Below the pieces are notes generated by a model that worked only from the letters and a program-made list of their open reading frames with translations, was not told the DNA's origin and searched no databases. The translations under genes and the position numbers were made by a program. A DNA stretch of 64,000 bases from Cepaea nemoralis (lineage: Eukaryota; Mollusca; Gastropoda; Stylommatophora; Helicidae): contig JACEFZ010006323.1 of the NCBI GenBank assembly GCA_014155875.1, forward strand, positions 445,001 through 509,000. The letters are read 5' to 3'. This document shows positions 10,103 through 21,449 of the stretch, piece after piece. Positions within the stretch are counted from its first letter, which is position 1. Every line of letters starts with the position of its first letter.

Positions 10103-10919
10103 CGAGGGACAATTCAAATGAAAGCCCGAAATGTTTTTAAAAAAAATATGTCTTGAAACAAGTAAAGAACAAATGCATCTTTTTTTAATGTAGTCACCAC
10201 TGACTTCAATGCAACACCTCCAGCGCCGATAAAGTGCTTGGATTCCTGTAGAAATGTCAACTCTGGGGTCACTACTCGATTTGTCTGACCCGGACGTGAA
10301 CAGACTGTCTCAGACGTCACGTCGTTTTGACACTTTCTACTCCACTCCTACACTTGCTGGACTGACAGACATTCATCACCATACGGGACCTTCATTCGCC
10401 GATGAATTTCTACAGCTGTCACCCCTTTACCGATTAAAGAAAAAAAACGAATAACAAACCGCTGCTCCTCATCAATCGTGCATGTCAAAAGTGGGTCGGC
10501 CATCTTTAAACTATTTTCATGATGTCACCGTGTTCGTCTGCCCCGTGATGTCACGCTCTTAAGACAATTAACATCCTTGACAACAATACTGACAGGTTAC
10601 AATACAATGGCGTGGATATTGTAATTTATATTACACTTTTCATGGGATGCTCCGTGGCGAAGTCGTCATGCCGTCTGACACGGACTCCAAAGGTTGTGGG
10701 TTCGATTCCGCGCAGCGTCCTTTGGTTCACGAGTGCATTTTTTCGGAGACTCCTGAGGGTCATCGCTGGAGCTACGAAGTTCGTGTTTTTGCGATGCTTT
10801 CCTCGCTGCGGAAAGAGACTGAGCCATATGGGATAAACACACGATGCAATGAAGTCGACCATGTCGACTTTCAAGCGACTTTAATCACACTTTTAATGTT
10901 TACATTTGAAGCCCGCTGG
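10103..10919 (-). mobile_element. Mariner-like element, decayed, carrying a SINE
   Basis: Inverted ends CGAGGGACAATTCAAATG (left) and, reversed from the right, CCAGCGGGCTTCAAATG, flanked by TA on both sides (10101-10102 and 10920-10921). On minus, FLQESKHFIGAGGVALKSVV at about 10130-10230 matches the transposase C-terminus of the 42 kb copy, and the N-terminal region (about 10330-10500) matches the 19.5 kb copy. The middle of the gene, including the catalytic D,D34D core, is gone. A SINE-D sits inside. Confidence 0.85.
10641..10884 (+). mobile_element. SINE-D inserted in mariner
   Basis: The head has TGGCGAAGTCGTCATGC (A box) and GGGTTCGATTCC (B box). The body ends GAGCCATATGGGATAAAC. Flanking repeats TTACACTTTT (10631-10640) and TCACACTTTT (10885-10894) differ at one base and fix the boundaries. 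Confidence 0.9.
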
Positions 10920-10957
10920 TATACAATATGAATTGAATAAATGAATAATACTTGAGA

Positions 10958-11071
10958 TGAAACAATTAAACACAGGTACAGGTATTGACCGAATGTGGAA
11001 CATCTGTTCTATATTCCACACGATCCATACTTGAACAATACCTGTGTCTGCGTCTTTTAATTGTTTCAGCT
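10958..11071. repeat. Foldback segment
   Basis: TGAAACAATTAAACACAGGT near the left end is matched in reverse by ACCTGTG..TTTTAATTGTTTCA near the right, with about 50 bp between arms. It lies next to Rep-G and may be a small MITE or part of that repeat. Confidence 0.55.
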
Positions 11072-11089
11072 CACGTATTACTCATGTAT

Positions 11090-11512
11090 TTACTGTTTCG
11101 TGTGGAATGGCTCACCTCGCTTCAGAGGTCACAGATTGTGAGAACTGTATGCTCTGGCATGCCGGAGTACGGGGCAATGAACAGGCTGACAGGCTGACAG
11201 GGAATACACTTCTTGGTGGTAGATTACCTATGGACAAGGATGAGATGGTCGTGCGCCTGTGGGACCAGGTGGGGAAGGTGGAGGAATAGACTGAGACTCC
11301 GTATGTAGAAAGGATGAAATTGCGGGGGATTGACAGGAGTTCTGGTAGTCTCAAAACTGAGAGGCAAGACCATGAGAAATTTCAACTAGATAGCGGTGGG
11401 AACGATTAGTAGTGTGACTCTTCGCTGGCTGTTCAACAAGGGGACGGAGCGCGTATGGGAATGTCTTGAGTGCAGTGTTCTTAGCTCAGTTCAACTCAAC
11501 TCAACTCGTGTA
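11090..11512 (+). pseudogene. LINE-I RNase H fragment with (CAACT)n tail
   Basis: FRVEWLTSLQRSQIVRT and, one frame over, WHAGVRGNEQADRLTGN give the C-terminal half of an RNase H domain (GH..GNE.AD motif, His-Gly altered to His-Ala). LPMDKDEMVVRLWDQVGK follows. A +1 shift separates the halves and a TAG stop is at about 11287. The 3' end closes with CAACTCAACTCAACT at about 11496. Same family as the minus copy at 21.5-22.0 kb. Confidence 0.75.
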
Positions 11513-11550
11513 TTTGCTTCACATGATATATCACTGCGCACACACAGGTC

Positions 11551-11911
11551 CGCCTGCTGTCCGCCTCGAGTGCTCGAGATCCCGGGTTCAAGCCCCGGTG
11601 AGGACCGGGATTTATTTCACGTGGACCTCTAGTAATAAAATTTCCCCTGGTCTCTGGGTAGTGAGATCGGACGCCTGTGTGTATTGTTGCGGACGTAAAA
11701 AATCCCTTGGCATTTGGAAATCTGCTGCCCGGGCAAAAATTCGAGCTAAAAATCTACCCAAAGTATTTCAGGATCCTCGCCGTTGCTACGGAGTTCGTGC
11801 ACTGAACTGAGTTTCTCCAGATTCAGGTTTAAGTTAGGAGGAGAACGGAGTACTTATGGGTTACACCCGTGTGCCGTGATGTTGATCCATCGACTAAACT
11901 AAACTAAACTA
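11551..11911 (+). mobile_element. SINE-E with exact 13-bp target duplication
   Basis: CCGGGTTCAAGCCCCGGTGA (B box) and the full body match the copy at 9.4-9.8 kb. The tail is three CTAAA units. GCACACACAGGTC occurs immediately before (11538-11550) and after (11912-11924). The A box end is truncated. Confidence 0.9.
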
Positions 11912-11964
11912 GCACACACAGGTCACGTAGCAGAATCTGCAATGGGTTTGTGAATTGTAAGAAG

Positions 11965-12125
11965 CATCATATTTTTAGGCCACAGCGCATGGAAGACCAC
12001 AGCGCATGGAAGAATAGATGACCAGCTCTTTCCTCCCATACTCCCGTAGCAATTGACGGGTGTAGACATCCAGCAATCGTCCTTCCGGGCTCATGTCATT
12101 GCCAGCGTAACTCTGTTACATCAAT
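11965..12125 (-). mobile_element. SINE-I, tRNA-like
   Basis: TGACCAGCTCTTTCCTCCCA and GTGTAGACATCCAGCAATCG match copies at 31.3 and 44.6 kb, where the minus strand shows a clearer tRNA-like head. Confidence 0.5.
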
Positions 12126-12660
12126 TCGCTCGCTGTAAAAAATACCATAACTCTATAATTCCCATTCTTTTTTCATCACACTGTTCTTCTCTTATACAAA
12201 CATAATTGTAAATGAATACGAGAAATGAAACAAATTCTCCTCAAATTTATCAAAGAGAATGAACTACTGCACACGTAAAAAAATTGACACAATCTCCGGC
12301 AGTAATCTGACATATTTACCAAACATGCTACCCACAAATCAACAATATTTCCTAACAATAGATGGGTTTATCAGATACAGGATTGTCCAGGGATATCTAG
12401 CTTTGTGCTGTCTCAAACACAATTTCCTGATTGTAATTCGCTAGTTCACTTGCTTCCCCAGTTTACAATAGTTGTAAAATGAACTTACTTTGTGTGTGTC
12501 TTTGCCAATAACCAGGTTTTATTCTCAGCTTATCCACCTTTTCAGAAGCTGAGAATTGTCCATGATTTTCTGTCTTTACGTCATGATTATATTAATATAG
12601 CTCATAAGAGCTCTTTTCATCACCTAAATTTGACAAAGACAATCGGGCGAGAATATTCTT
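12126..12660. other. No gene recognised, AT-rich
   Basis: Short frames on both strands, none with recognisable content. The last bases lead into the RT remnant. An endonuclease domain would be expected upstream of an RTE RT but is not seen. Confidence 0.4.
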
Positions 12661-14015
12661 CATCTAGTGAAATTATGTAATTCTGTATTTATTGCAATCC
12701 CAAAGAAATCAGGAGCCTTGAAATGTGATCAACATCGAACATTTAGTATAATGAGTCACGTCACGAAGATTTTGCTAAGAATTATCATGCAAAGAATTAG
12801 GAGGAAAATACAATCTGAAATAGGAGAAGAACAATGTGGGTTTGTAGAAGGAAAGGGTACAGTAAATACTGTGTTTTTACTGAGAACCGTAATCGAACGA
12901 TTTATAGAAGTAAACAAAGATCTACACCTTTGCTTTATTGACTGCATAAAAGCTTTCGATAAAGTGAGACATGTCGACATGATAAGGATGCTTGAAGATC
13001 TACAAATTAATGAAAAAGACCTTAGACTTGTAAAAACCTTATATTGGAAACAACAAGCTGCCATAAGAGTTGATAATGAAGTAGGCCAATTTATCAGCCT
13101 ATTAAGAGAGGTGTGAGACAGGGATGTGTAATGTCTCCAGATCTGTTTTCCCTGAACAGTGAAAGTATTTTAAGAAATATTGAAGATATGGAAGGAATCA
13201 ACATTGGGGGACGATGCATCAATAACATTAGATATGCAGATGATACAGTCTTGATTGCAGACAATGAACAGGATCTGCAAACATTTAGTAGATACGGTTG
13301 TTACACACAGTGAACAACGAGGGTTAGAATTAAATTGTAAAAAGACACAGATTATGGTCGTCACTAGGAAGAAGGAAATACCACAATGTGATATACAAGT
13401 AAATGGGAATATTCTTCAACAAGTGAATAGGTACAATTATCTCGGAACAGTAATAACATCTGATGGGAGATGCCTTGAAGAGATTAGAACAAGAATCGTC
13501 ATGGCAAAAGTAGCCTTTAGCAAGATGAAAAACATACTGACCAATAAAAAGATGTCAATTGAAACGAGAAAAAGAGTGTTGAGGTGCTACATAGAACCTG
13601 TACTTTTATATGGATGTGAAGCTTGGACAATGAGCAGTCAAGCTGAAAAACATCTGATGGCTGTAGAAATGTGGTTTCTGAGGAAAATGCAAAGAGGACA
13701 GCCAGAAAGACCAATGAACAAGTCCTTCAAGAAACAAATGAAGATCGTAAACTGATTAGAGATATTAGACGCAGACAGTCAAATGTTTTGGGCATGTTAA
13801 GAGAAGAAATGAATTGGAGAACTTGGTGACAACTGGTAAGATCGAAGGGAACAGACCAGGAGGAAGACCTAGAAGCAAATACCTGGATGGCTTGGCTTCG
13901 TAGCATGGTCGAGACAAAAACACTGAGATGATCCACGACTCTGGTGATCGAGTGAGATGGAAAAACATGACCGCCCACGCTTTCCGGCACGGCACATGAT
14001 GGATGGATGGATGGA
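12661..14015 (+). pseudogene. RTE-1: reverse transcriptase and C-terminus of an RTE-type LINE
   Basis: The longest LINE copy here. RT motifs in order: PKKSGALKCDQHR (motif 1 area), FIDCIKAFDKV with D92 of the first frame (motif A Asp), [13 protein letters not shown] (motif B) and [11 protein letters not shown] at residues 40-50 of the second frame (motif C, both Asp kept). Then LELNCKKTQIMVV, VNRYNYLGTVITSDG, YGCEAWTMSSQAEKHL and the C-terminal domain ending RVRWKNMTAHAFRHGT. The order and tail match the RTE/BovB clade. Frame changes occur near 13100, 13290 and 13690, and there is a stop near 13828. The endonuclease is missing (5' truncation). The 3' tail is (ATGG)n at 13998-14015. Other 3' ends of this family lie at 19.2, 24.4, 36.6, 45.7 and 52.2 kb. 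Confidence 0.9.
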
Positions 14016-14054
14016 GTGAAATGCAACCTTTGCTTGGGCTAGGTTTCTGCGCAG

Positions 14055-14165
14055 AAAAGAAATCCTAAAACTGTTTGACAGAATCAATAATAGTGAGCAC
14101 CGAAAACTGTTTGACAGAATCCATAGTGGTGAGCACTTAAAACGTTTTGACAGGATTGTAGCATG
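14055..14165. repeat. Short outlier of the 36-bp minisatellite
   Basis: Three units containing AACTGTTTGACAGAATC and AATA(G)TGAGCAC, the same unit as the large array 3.3 kb away. Confidence 0.85.
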
Positions 14166-15000
14166 ATGGAACAGAGTCCCCATTCCCAGTCCGACACATT
14201 TCATAAAGTTACTTTAAGTCTTAACGGGGACCATCCCAAATAGAAAGGCTATTATTAGATCGTATGTTCTAGAACGAGTTGGGGGAGGGTAGGGGTATGC
14301 GCTTGGTTTTCATTGGCTAATCAGTAATGAGCCCACGCTATTCCTGGGCCATATTTTAAAATCTAATTAGTTGAGCGGGGATTTCACCGGGAGCGGTCGC
14401 TAGTGTGATGTGATGACCCAACAATGCCCTTAAAGATTCAATAATATATTGTTCTCTGGATAACAGGTACCACTTTAAAACATACTTTAATGTTGTGGCT
14501 AGACCTAGTGAACGAAAGAGAAGAATATAAGAGTATTTTATGAATAAAATGTGAAAGTGGAAAACCTAACTTCTGTGCGCCAGTATTCTGAATACTGCTT
14601 CTTCAACCTTGACCTGTCTTTCACGCTGTATACTCCAAGTGCATATCAATCCCTTGTTGTGACTGGTTGCATATGCTTGAGGAATGTAGTACACTCATGC
14701 AGATTCGCAAACCCAAACCCCTTGTGCATTCTTCATGCTTAGGATGACTTATTCTTGAATCAACTGTACCTTTGCTCTCGCGAGTTAACATGGCAATTTG
14801 AATTAGAATGAGTGATGTAAACATGTACAAGTTCCTTGGTAAAACGCTGAGAATGTTGGAGTGAATGAGCTGGTGATTTAATAAATAGCCTCTCACATCT
14901 AGTGGAAGGAAAGATGCTTCAATATCCATCTGTAAACAGGTTGTATGTGGCACGCCAGAATTGCTAAGTCTATGTGATGCCTGGTAGATACATTACGCTC
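14166..15000. other. No gene recognised; CpG falls along the stretch
   Basis: Contains an ATTGGCTAATCAG word at about 14319. CpG is frequent until about 14405 and becomes sparse toward 15000. No repeat family recognised. Confidence 0.4.
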
Positions 15001-17085
15001 AGGAGAATTAATACCATTTCTCCCTGAAGTATTACACTATTACCTCTACTGTTGGATGGTTCATATAAACTAGTTCCTAAGAGAACCATAGGTGTGTGAA
15101 CCTGTGTCTCAGTTGGCTGAATATAATGTATGGCTCATGCAAACTTACAAGGACTAAACATGTTTTCCACACATGTGCTTGGTGCATATGTGAATTATTG
15201 CTATGCAATTGAGCTTCTGTTACCTACTGTAGTAGACATGAAAATTACTCAGTGGGGAAAGAGCACATGATGATGATAAAGATGATGTACCTGTGAGTCA
15301 GGTCTGTCTGAGAAAAGGGGTGAGGTCTGGCATTGCTGTGTGAATATGGAATAGGACATTCATGCACCAACATCACAGCCATTGGAATGGATGTCTGGTC
15401 TGCTAATTGGGTAAATGCCATTAGTTGATACATAATGCATATTGCAGTTGTAAATGCCTATTTTACATTTCCCTTCACAATGCCTGTCCCATGTTGCTAT
15501 GTCACAATGATTGCTGTACTGTGTCTGGTCCTCCTTGTGCCCAGGTCTACTGTGGTTCAAACATGGTGGAACTTAGACCACATAAATGCTTGTAATTGTG
15601 TTAAGCTACCCTGTCTCAGCATATGGTCTTGTGATTACCACAGTGCATCACAGTGAAATACACTGCATCATCAAACTAGGAGAGGTGTGTTGGGACCACA
15701 CCCATCCTTTTCCTCCCCATCCCCAATCTGGGTCTGTTGATGTATAATAACATTATCTTTTAACATATGTAAAGAGATGTTGTGCCATTTTATATATCGA
15801 CAGAGAACAGTATGGTGGAGAGGCCATCCATATATCATCTGGGACAACTAAACAGAGGTCCTAGATCCAGAAGTGACTCCCTATCAAAAGGCAGGAAAAT
15901 CTAAAAAGAATTTTCTCTCAGCTCTTTAACAGCTGAATGCATAAATGGGAGAATAACACAATTTGAAGCACTACCAATGTGGTGAACTGGACAGTGATCT
16001 TTGAGTCAATCAAATGTCATCTGAGAACTAAACAGCAGGTCTATGGTGGTTACCCTCATTCAAGAAATCTGGTGAAATGACTGGGACAATGGATTGTTTG
16101 GCTAGGACTTATCTTAGTTAATCTCCAGCCTGGTGCTCACACAGTGTTTTCAGAATGAAGACTTGTATGTTAAGTACGTGAGATAGACTGAGGAGAAGGA
16201 AGAAGACTGGGACATATTTGTATCTTAGATCTTCCTCTACAGGAAAAAGGAGAACAACATCCCAAGTCTCAACTTCATAAACAGTCAACTCACCAGTGAA
16301 AGACAGGGCTGTAGCTTTTCTTCAAACTGTGACAGTAGGGGATAATTAGTCAGACTTGGAAAATCATCATGGGGGAAAACTGCAACCTGAGCTGTCCAAC
16401 ACCATCATAGGTGCTAAAAGGATTAAACAGACCAGTGAAGCAGAAGGTCCCTATGCTTGCCCCAGGTTATGGCTTACCTGGGTTTTCCCTCATTAACAGT
16501 GGAAGAAGAGATAAAAGTCAATGGTGTGGTGGTAATTAGAGAGGAGAGGTGGAGGAAAGTTTATTATTGGGTGGTGGAATAATGGGGAGGTGTTGTATCT
16601 TGTTTATCAACCTGCATGTGTGACATATTTTATGCATTTTCTATGCAATAATTGAAGTGTTGACATGACAGGAGATGAGACAATGGTCATCACTCGACTC
16701 ACCATCAACTCAATAAATTGTGTATTCCATGAACCAGTGTTTTATGTACACGTCCCCAGTGAATTTCTTGTACAGTTGCTGTCAAGTGTTGTCTCTGGTG
16801 ACTGTCTTAAGTGATGTGGTTGGTTATACATATTGTGAAAAGTCTTGTATAGATGTTGTCAAGTATCTCTTATGATGTAAGTCTTGTACAATGGCTGGTG
16901 TACACACTTCCTTGTGAATGCATGTTCCACTTTTGTCAAGAAACTGTCATGTAGATGTCCTGTCCAACAGATGTTATGTACAGTTATTGTTGAAGTTTGT
17001 TTGTCTACAAACCCTGAATCCTACAATCCCAAAGAAATGGGACAAACTGATATAGGTCATACTGACAAAATATATAGAAGATCTA
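15001..17085. other. CpG-depleted block, content unidentified
   Basis: By my count only four CpG dinucleotides occur here (near 15798, 16177, 16694 and 16751), while TG and CA are abundant. The flanks have ordinary CpG density. No ORF longer than about 75 codons has recognisable content. Loosely repeated words such as TTGTACAGTTGCTGTCAAG, TGTATAGATGTTGTCAAG and ATGTACAGTTATTGTTG at 16740-17000 suggest an eroded internal repeat. Confidence 0.7.
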
Positions 17086-17422
17086 TGTGACGGACGAACA
17101 GCACACTGTCAACAGTATAATGAGTGAGATGGATCCTCAGTTGTGCAGGGGCTAATAGTTCAGATCTTCTCTGGCCTTGGGTGAACTAGTTACTTCTTTT
17201 ATAAATTTCTGTGTAGATACATAGTGGTCTCACAGTGGGGGTTTGAGCCAAAGAAAAATGTTCTCCAAAAAGGGCTATTGCGGGAATGATTAGCTCATTT
17301 GAGTGACCTCTAGACAAAACGTGCTAAATCATATCCTTTATCTTGTTATTTATTATTCAAGATATATCTCCAGAGAACACTACTAACTAGGTCCTCTGGC
17401 AACTCAATCAAACATGTCACAA
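17086..17422. other. No gene recognised
   Basis: Ordinary sequence between the CpG-poor block and the minisatellite. Confidence 0.4.
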
Positions 17423-18258
17423 GGATCAATAATGGTGCGCATCTAAAACTGTTTGACAGAATCGATAATGGTGTGCATCTAAAACTGACAGAATCAATAA
17501 TGGTGCGCACCTAAAACTGTTTGACTCAATCAATATTGCGAACCTAAAACTGTTTGACATAATCAGTAATGGTGCGCACCTAAAACAGTTTGACTTAATG
17601 AATAATAGTGCGCATCTAAAACTATTTAACAAAATCAATAATGGTGCGCAACTAAAACTATTTAACAGAATCAATAATGGTGAGCACTTAAAAACAGTTT
17701 AACAGAATCAATAACGGTGGGCACCTAAGACGGTGTAACAAAATCAGTAATGGTGAACACCTAAAACTATTTGACAGAATCAATAATGATGCGCACCTAA
17801 AACTGTTTGACAGAATCAATAATGATGCGCACCTAAAACTGTTTGACAGAATCAATAATGATGCGCACCTAAAACTGTTTGACAGAATCAATAATGATGC
17901 GCACCTAAAACTGTTTGACAGAATCAATAATGATGCGCACCTAACACTATTTGACAGAATCAATAATGATGCGCACCTAAAACTGTTTGACAGAATCAAT
18001 AATGATGCGCACCTAACACTATTTGACAGAATCAATAATGATGCGCACCTAAAACTGTTTGACAGAATCAATAATGATGCGCACCTAAAACTGTTTGACA
18101 GAATCAATAATGATGCGCACCTAAAACTGTTTGACAGAATCAATAATGATGTGCACCTAAAACTGTTTGACAGAATCAATAATGATGCGCACCTAACACT
18201 ATTTGACAGAATCAATAATGATGCGCACCTAAAACTGTTTGACAGAATCAATAATGGT
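17423..18258. repeat. 36-bp minisatellite
   Basis: About 23 units; the core (about 17765-18250) is nearly perfect. The unit joins GATGCGCACCTAAAACTG and TTTGACAGAATCAATAAT. Two variants alternate irregularly (AAAACTGTTT and AACACTATTT). Because 36 is divisible by 3, a frame stays open on minus (NSFRCASLLILS repeats) and on plus (HLKLFDRINNDA). The open frames follow from the unit length and do not show a gene. Confidence 0.95.
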
Positions 18259-18445
18259 GGGCTAACAGGGAGAACTAGACAAGACTCCTGCGAATCAAAA
18301 GCGAGAAACATCAGCTGGCGTTGGATAGGACACACAATGTGGAAACATTATAATAATAATAATGATAATATCATGATTATAAAGTCCTTTTTCTAGAAGA
18401 CACAAGGCAAAGGAAATAGAGGCAGACTTAAAAACACACCACGTC
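18259..18445 (+). pseudogene. LINE C-terminal fragment (RTE-5 type)
   Basis: Reading on from the array: ARNISWRWIGHTMWK, then an A/T insertion with TAA repeats, then KTQGKGNRGRLKNTPR. The WRWIGHT motif and the basic GRxKNT motif occur in this order near the C-terminus of RTE-like and related LINE proteins. Frame breaks separate them. Confidence 0.55.
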
Positions 18446-18620
18446 TTGCCTGCCGTCTCTGTGGTCATGATTCGAATTCGAAACAAAGGCGGATATGTGT
18501 CTTTAATTCACCTGGATTCCCAGCTCGACCTAATCTAAAATGGGGATCAGGAAATATGATGGAAAGCAAACGCGACCGGCTGCATAATGACTGCATCGCC
18601 ACTCGAATGATGTGTTGTCC
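18446..18620 (+). mobile_element. SINE-H, diverged
   Basis: CTTGCCTGCCGTCTCTGTGG, ATGATTCGAATTCG (B-box like) and CCTAATCTAAAATGGGGATC follow the order of the SINE-H copy at 29.2 kb. Confidence 0.55.
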
Positions 18621-18668
18621 ATAACAAAAATGCGCAATACGTCAAACGGCAGTTAAATGGGTCCTATA

Positions 18669-18824
18669 CTGGGTGTAATTTTAATGACTGTGCAGTGTTT
18701 GAAAATATAGCCGGTCCAAGTTTTGTATGTACCTTTTATGTTGCATGAACTTTACAGAGGGTGAATACAAAACTTGGACCAGCAATATTTCCAAACACTG
18801 CACAGTCATTAAAGATACACACTG
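18669..18824. mobile_element. 156-bp foldback MITE with TA flanks
   Basis: Long inverted ends: TTAATGACTGTGCAGTGTTT near the left is mirrored by AAACACTGCACAGTCATTAA on the right, followed inward by GGTCCAAGTTTTGTA and its complement. TA lies at both borders (18667-18668, 18825-18826), the target preference of Tc1/mariner. A second copy near 42.0 kb has the loop in the opposite orientation. Confidence 0.8.
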
Positions 18825-19116
18825 TACTTAAGTTGTGTGTTTTTTATTTTTTAAAGACACGGAGAAGAGAACTAAATAGAAAGATGAATAATATGGGCAG
18901 GCCCTCGTGGAACGAATTCATTTTCAATGGGTCACAAATTGGGCACGCAGGCCCGTCCTACATTATGCCCTTCCAATCGCTCATCTTTCGTCTATCAATT
19001 ATACATTGTGCTTGTTACATTCACATTGGAAATAAAAACATTGTCACATTAATTTGTGAACATAATGCATATAACCATGTTATAAGACAGGCAGACAGGC
19101 AACCATACATAAATAC

Positions 19117-19312
<196 letters not shown>

Positions 19313-19829
19313 TATATCACGGTACTGCAGCACATCATGGATGATGTGGTGTGCTGAAAATTGACTGATGTCAAGATATGAGGCAATGCCAATCACAGTC
19401 AATCGGCGGTTTTCCTGTACGAGGCCTTTACGGCTGCAAACGACTCTGGGGGTCATACTCGGTGTGCATGGCCCGGTCGTGAAATGTCTGTCATAGAAGT
19501 CATGCCATTTTAAAACCTCCCACTCCACTCATACATTTACTGGACTGACAGGCATGCATCACCATACTAGGCCTTCATTTGCCGATTAATTTCTATAGGT
19601 TTCAAACTTTCACTGATCAAAAAACGGATAACAGAACGCTGCTCTCCTTTGTTGCATGTCAAAAGTGGGGCAGCCATCTTTAAACTGTCCTCAAGGCGTC
19701 ACGATGTTCGTCTGCACCATCACGTGCTTAACATTTGACATCCTTAACAACAATGTTGACAGGTTACAAGACTATAGTATGCTTATTGTCATCTCTATTA
19801 TTTTTAGCGTTTTCATGTGAAGCCCCTCG
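19313..19829 (-). pseudogene. Mariner transposase N-terminal half, broken
   Basis: On minus: QRSVIRFLISESLKPIEI and later NRRLTVIGIASYLDISQFSA with HHIIHDVLQY, matching the helix-turn-helix region of mariner transposases. Several stops and shifts interrupt it. The outer end has CGAGGGGCTTCACATGAAAA, the same inverted end as the 10.1 kb element. The catalytic part is missing. Confidence 0.8.
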
Positions 19830-20392
19830 AATATTCAATCATACATAAAACCACGCACGCATAGGAAGCTGCTGGAGATAGTAACAGATAGGGTCACATG
19901 GCACGAGGTGAGAGACTATATCCATTGAAAGATGAAAGGTACAAAGAGGAGAAGAAGAATCGCATGCTCGGTCTCCTTGTTTCGATTTCCAACGATTTGG
20001 AATTGTTAACATGCGCGGCGTATAGATACGTCTTTCCAGATCTGCCCCCTTATCGGAGAAAGACAGCAATCAGACCCACTTCCCAAGCAGACTCCCTCCA
20101 ACTGCCTCGATGTGACGACTTACTACAGCTTTATTATTCTCATGACATGAAAATAAAGCGTGGACAGTCCTCTTCTAATGCGAGCTATCCGGTTTCTTTG
20201 TGAGTTAACGTCTTTCATATTTTTGAAAGGGGCAAATGATAGGTTTGGCCAACATGAGTGACAATACAAGACACATTGCGGGGGCAGGTTCAAGGTCTTT
20301 GGTGCACAGTCCTGTTCATGACCGATGTCAGAATATAGCCATAGCTGAAGTTGATTGCAACGCCAACGGCAGCAGGAGCAGGAGCAGCAGAT
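19830..20392. other. No gene recognised
   Basis: A 101-codon plus frame (19898-20203) and a 76-codon minus frame overlap; neither has recognisable content. Confidence 0.4.
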
Positions 20393-20598
20393 GGACAGAC
20401 AGACAGACAGACAGGCAGACAGACAGACAGACAGGCAGACAGACAGACGAACAGACAGACAGACAGACAGACAGAAAAATAAAAGAAGAAAGTGAAGAAG
20501 AAGACGAAGAAGAAGAAGAAGAAGAAGAAGAAGAAGAAGAAGAAGAAGAAGAAGAAGAAGAAGAAGAAGAAGAAGAAGAAGAAGAAGAAGAAGAAAAC
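20393..20598. repeat. (GACA)n then (GAA)n microsatellite
   Basis: About 85 bp of GACA/GGCA units, then about 115 bp of GAA with few interruptions. Glu-, Lys- and Phe-rich frames over it are artefacts. Confidence 0.95.
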
Positions 20599-20599
20599 T

Positions 20600-21449
20600 A
20601 AAAGGAGTAACAAGAAGAAAGAGAAAAACGACGCAGCAGCAGTAACATCAACAGCCTGCATACACTGCGATATACAGAGGTCAACTGGGCAAACACGTGC
20701 TTGCAAAGACTGCAATGACGTCAGTTTCTGCTCACAAATAACATAAAAAGCGAGAATTTAAATATATAAATAAACTTCGTGTCAAAGCACGTCACTTTAG
20801 GATCTCTCGGGGTTCACGCTCATCGCCTCGAGCACTAACAAATAAATAAGCAACGGAAACAATATGGCGGCTACAACCCCGCGCTTGACCCTCGCTGCGC
20901 GGCAGCAATGTTTGTCCCTAGCCGTGCTGTTGAAATCATCCTTGTAATCACAACATGCACAACCATAACACACATTCTCATCGATCTCAATTAAAACTCG
21001 GTTTACTCATTTGCAGTTCCATGTTTTTCATGCGGGAAGTTTTCCAATTTAAAGCCGTTCAACGCAGCGTGTATATGCCTCCATGTTCAGCGTATGGATA
21101 TGTCGGTTTGTCGTGGCCGGAAATGGCAGAATTGGAGTGTTGTTTGGCGTTTGTAGATCTATATCGCGGATATTATTATAAATGGGGTTGTTGGAAAGAA
21201 TAATAGACAGTCTGGGAATGTCAAGTGACGTGATATAGGAAAATATCGTTGCAAGGATGGAACGAAGTTTGAATGGATGTTCATTACGCTAGGCTTATGA
21301 TTTAAAATTAGGTATTTTATTTGGTGTACAATAGATGAAGAACAAGGAACATTATTTTGTTCTACACCCGCTCCATTTGAAGACAAAATCTGCAGAAATA
21401 TCAACAAGCACAGGTTGACTTATGTTTTCTATGGATTTATTCTTAGTTG
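20600..21449. other. No gene supported
   Basis: Contains an ATGGCGGCT context at 20864 that opens a 26-codon frame, and an 82-codon frame at 20955-21203 ending KWGCWKE. No domain, splice site pair or repeat match supports either. Confidence 0.35.

Noticed and set aside
17688..18335. 215-codon repeat protein
   Set aside because: Frame preserved only because the minisatellite unit is 36 bp. The opposite strand is also open.
20236..20715. Glu-rich, Lys-rich and Phe-rich ORFs
   Set aside because: All are frames of (GACA)n and (GAA)n repeats.
20864..21203. ATGGCGGCT start context and an 82-codon frame as a possible first exon
   Set aside because: The frame from that ATG ends after 26 codons. 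The 82-codon frame has no recognised domain, and no donor/acceptor pair could be justified.
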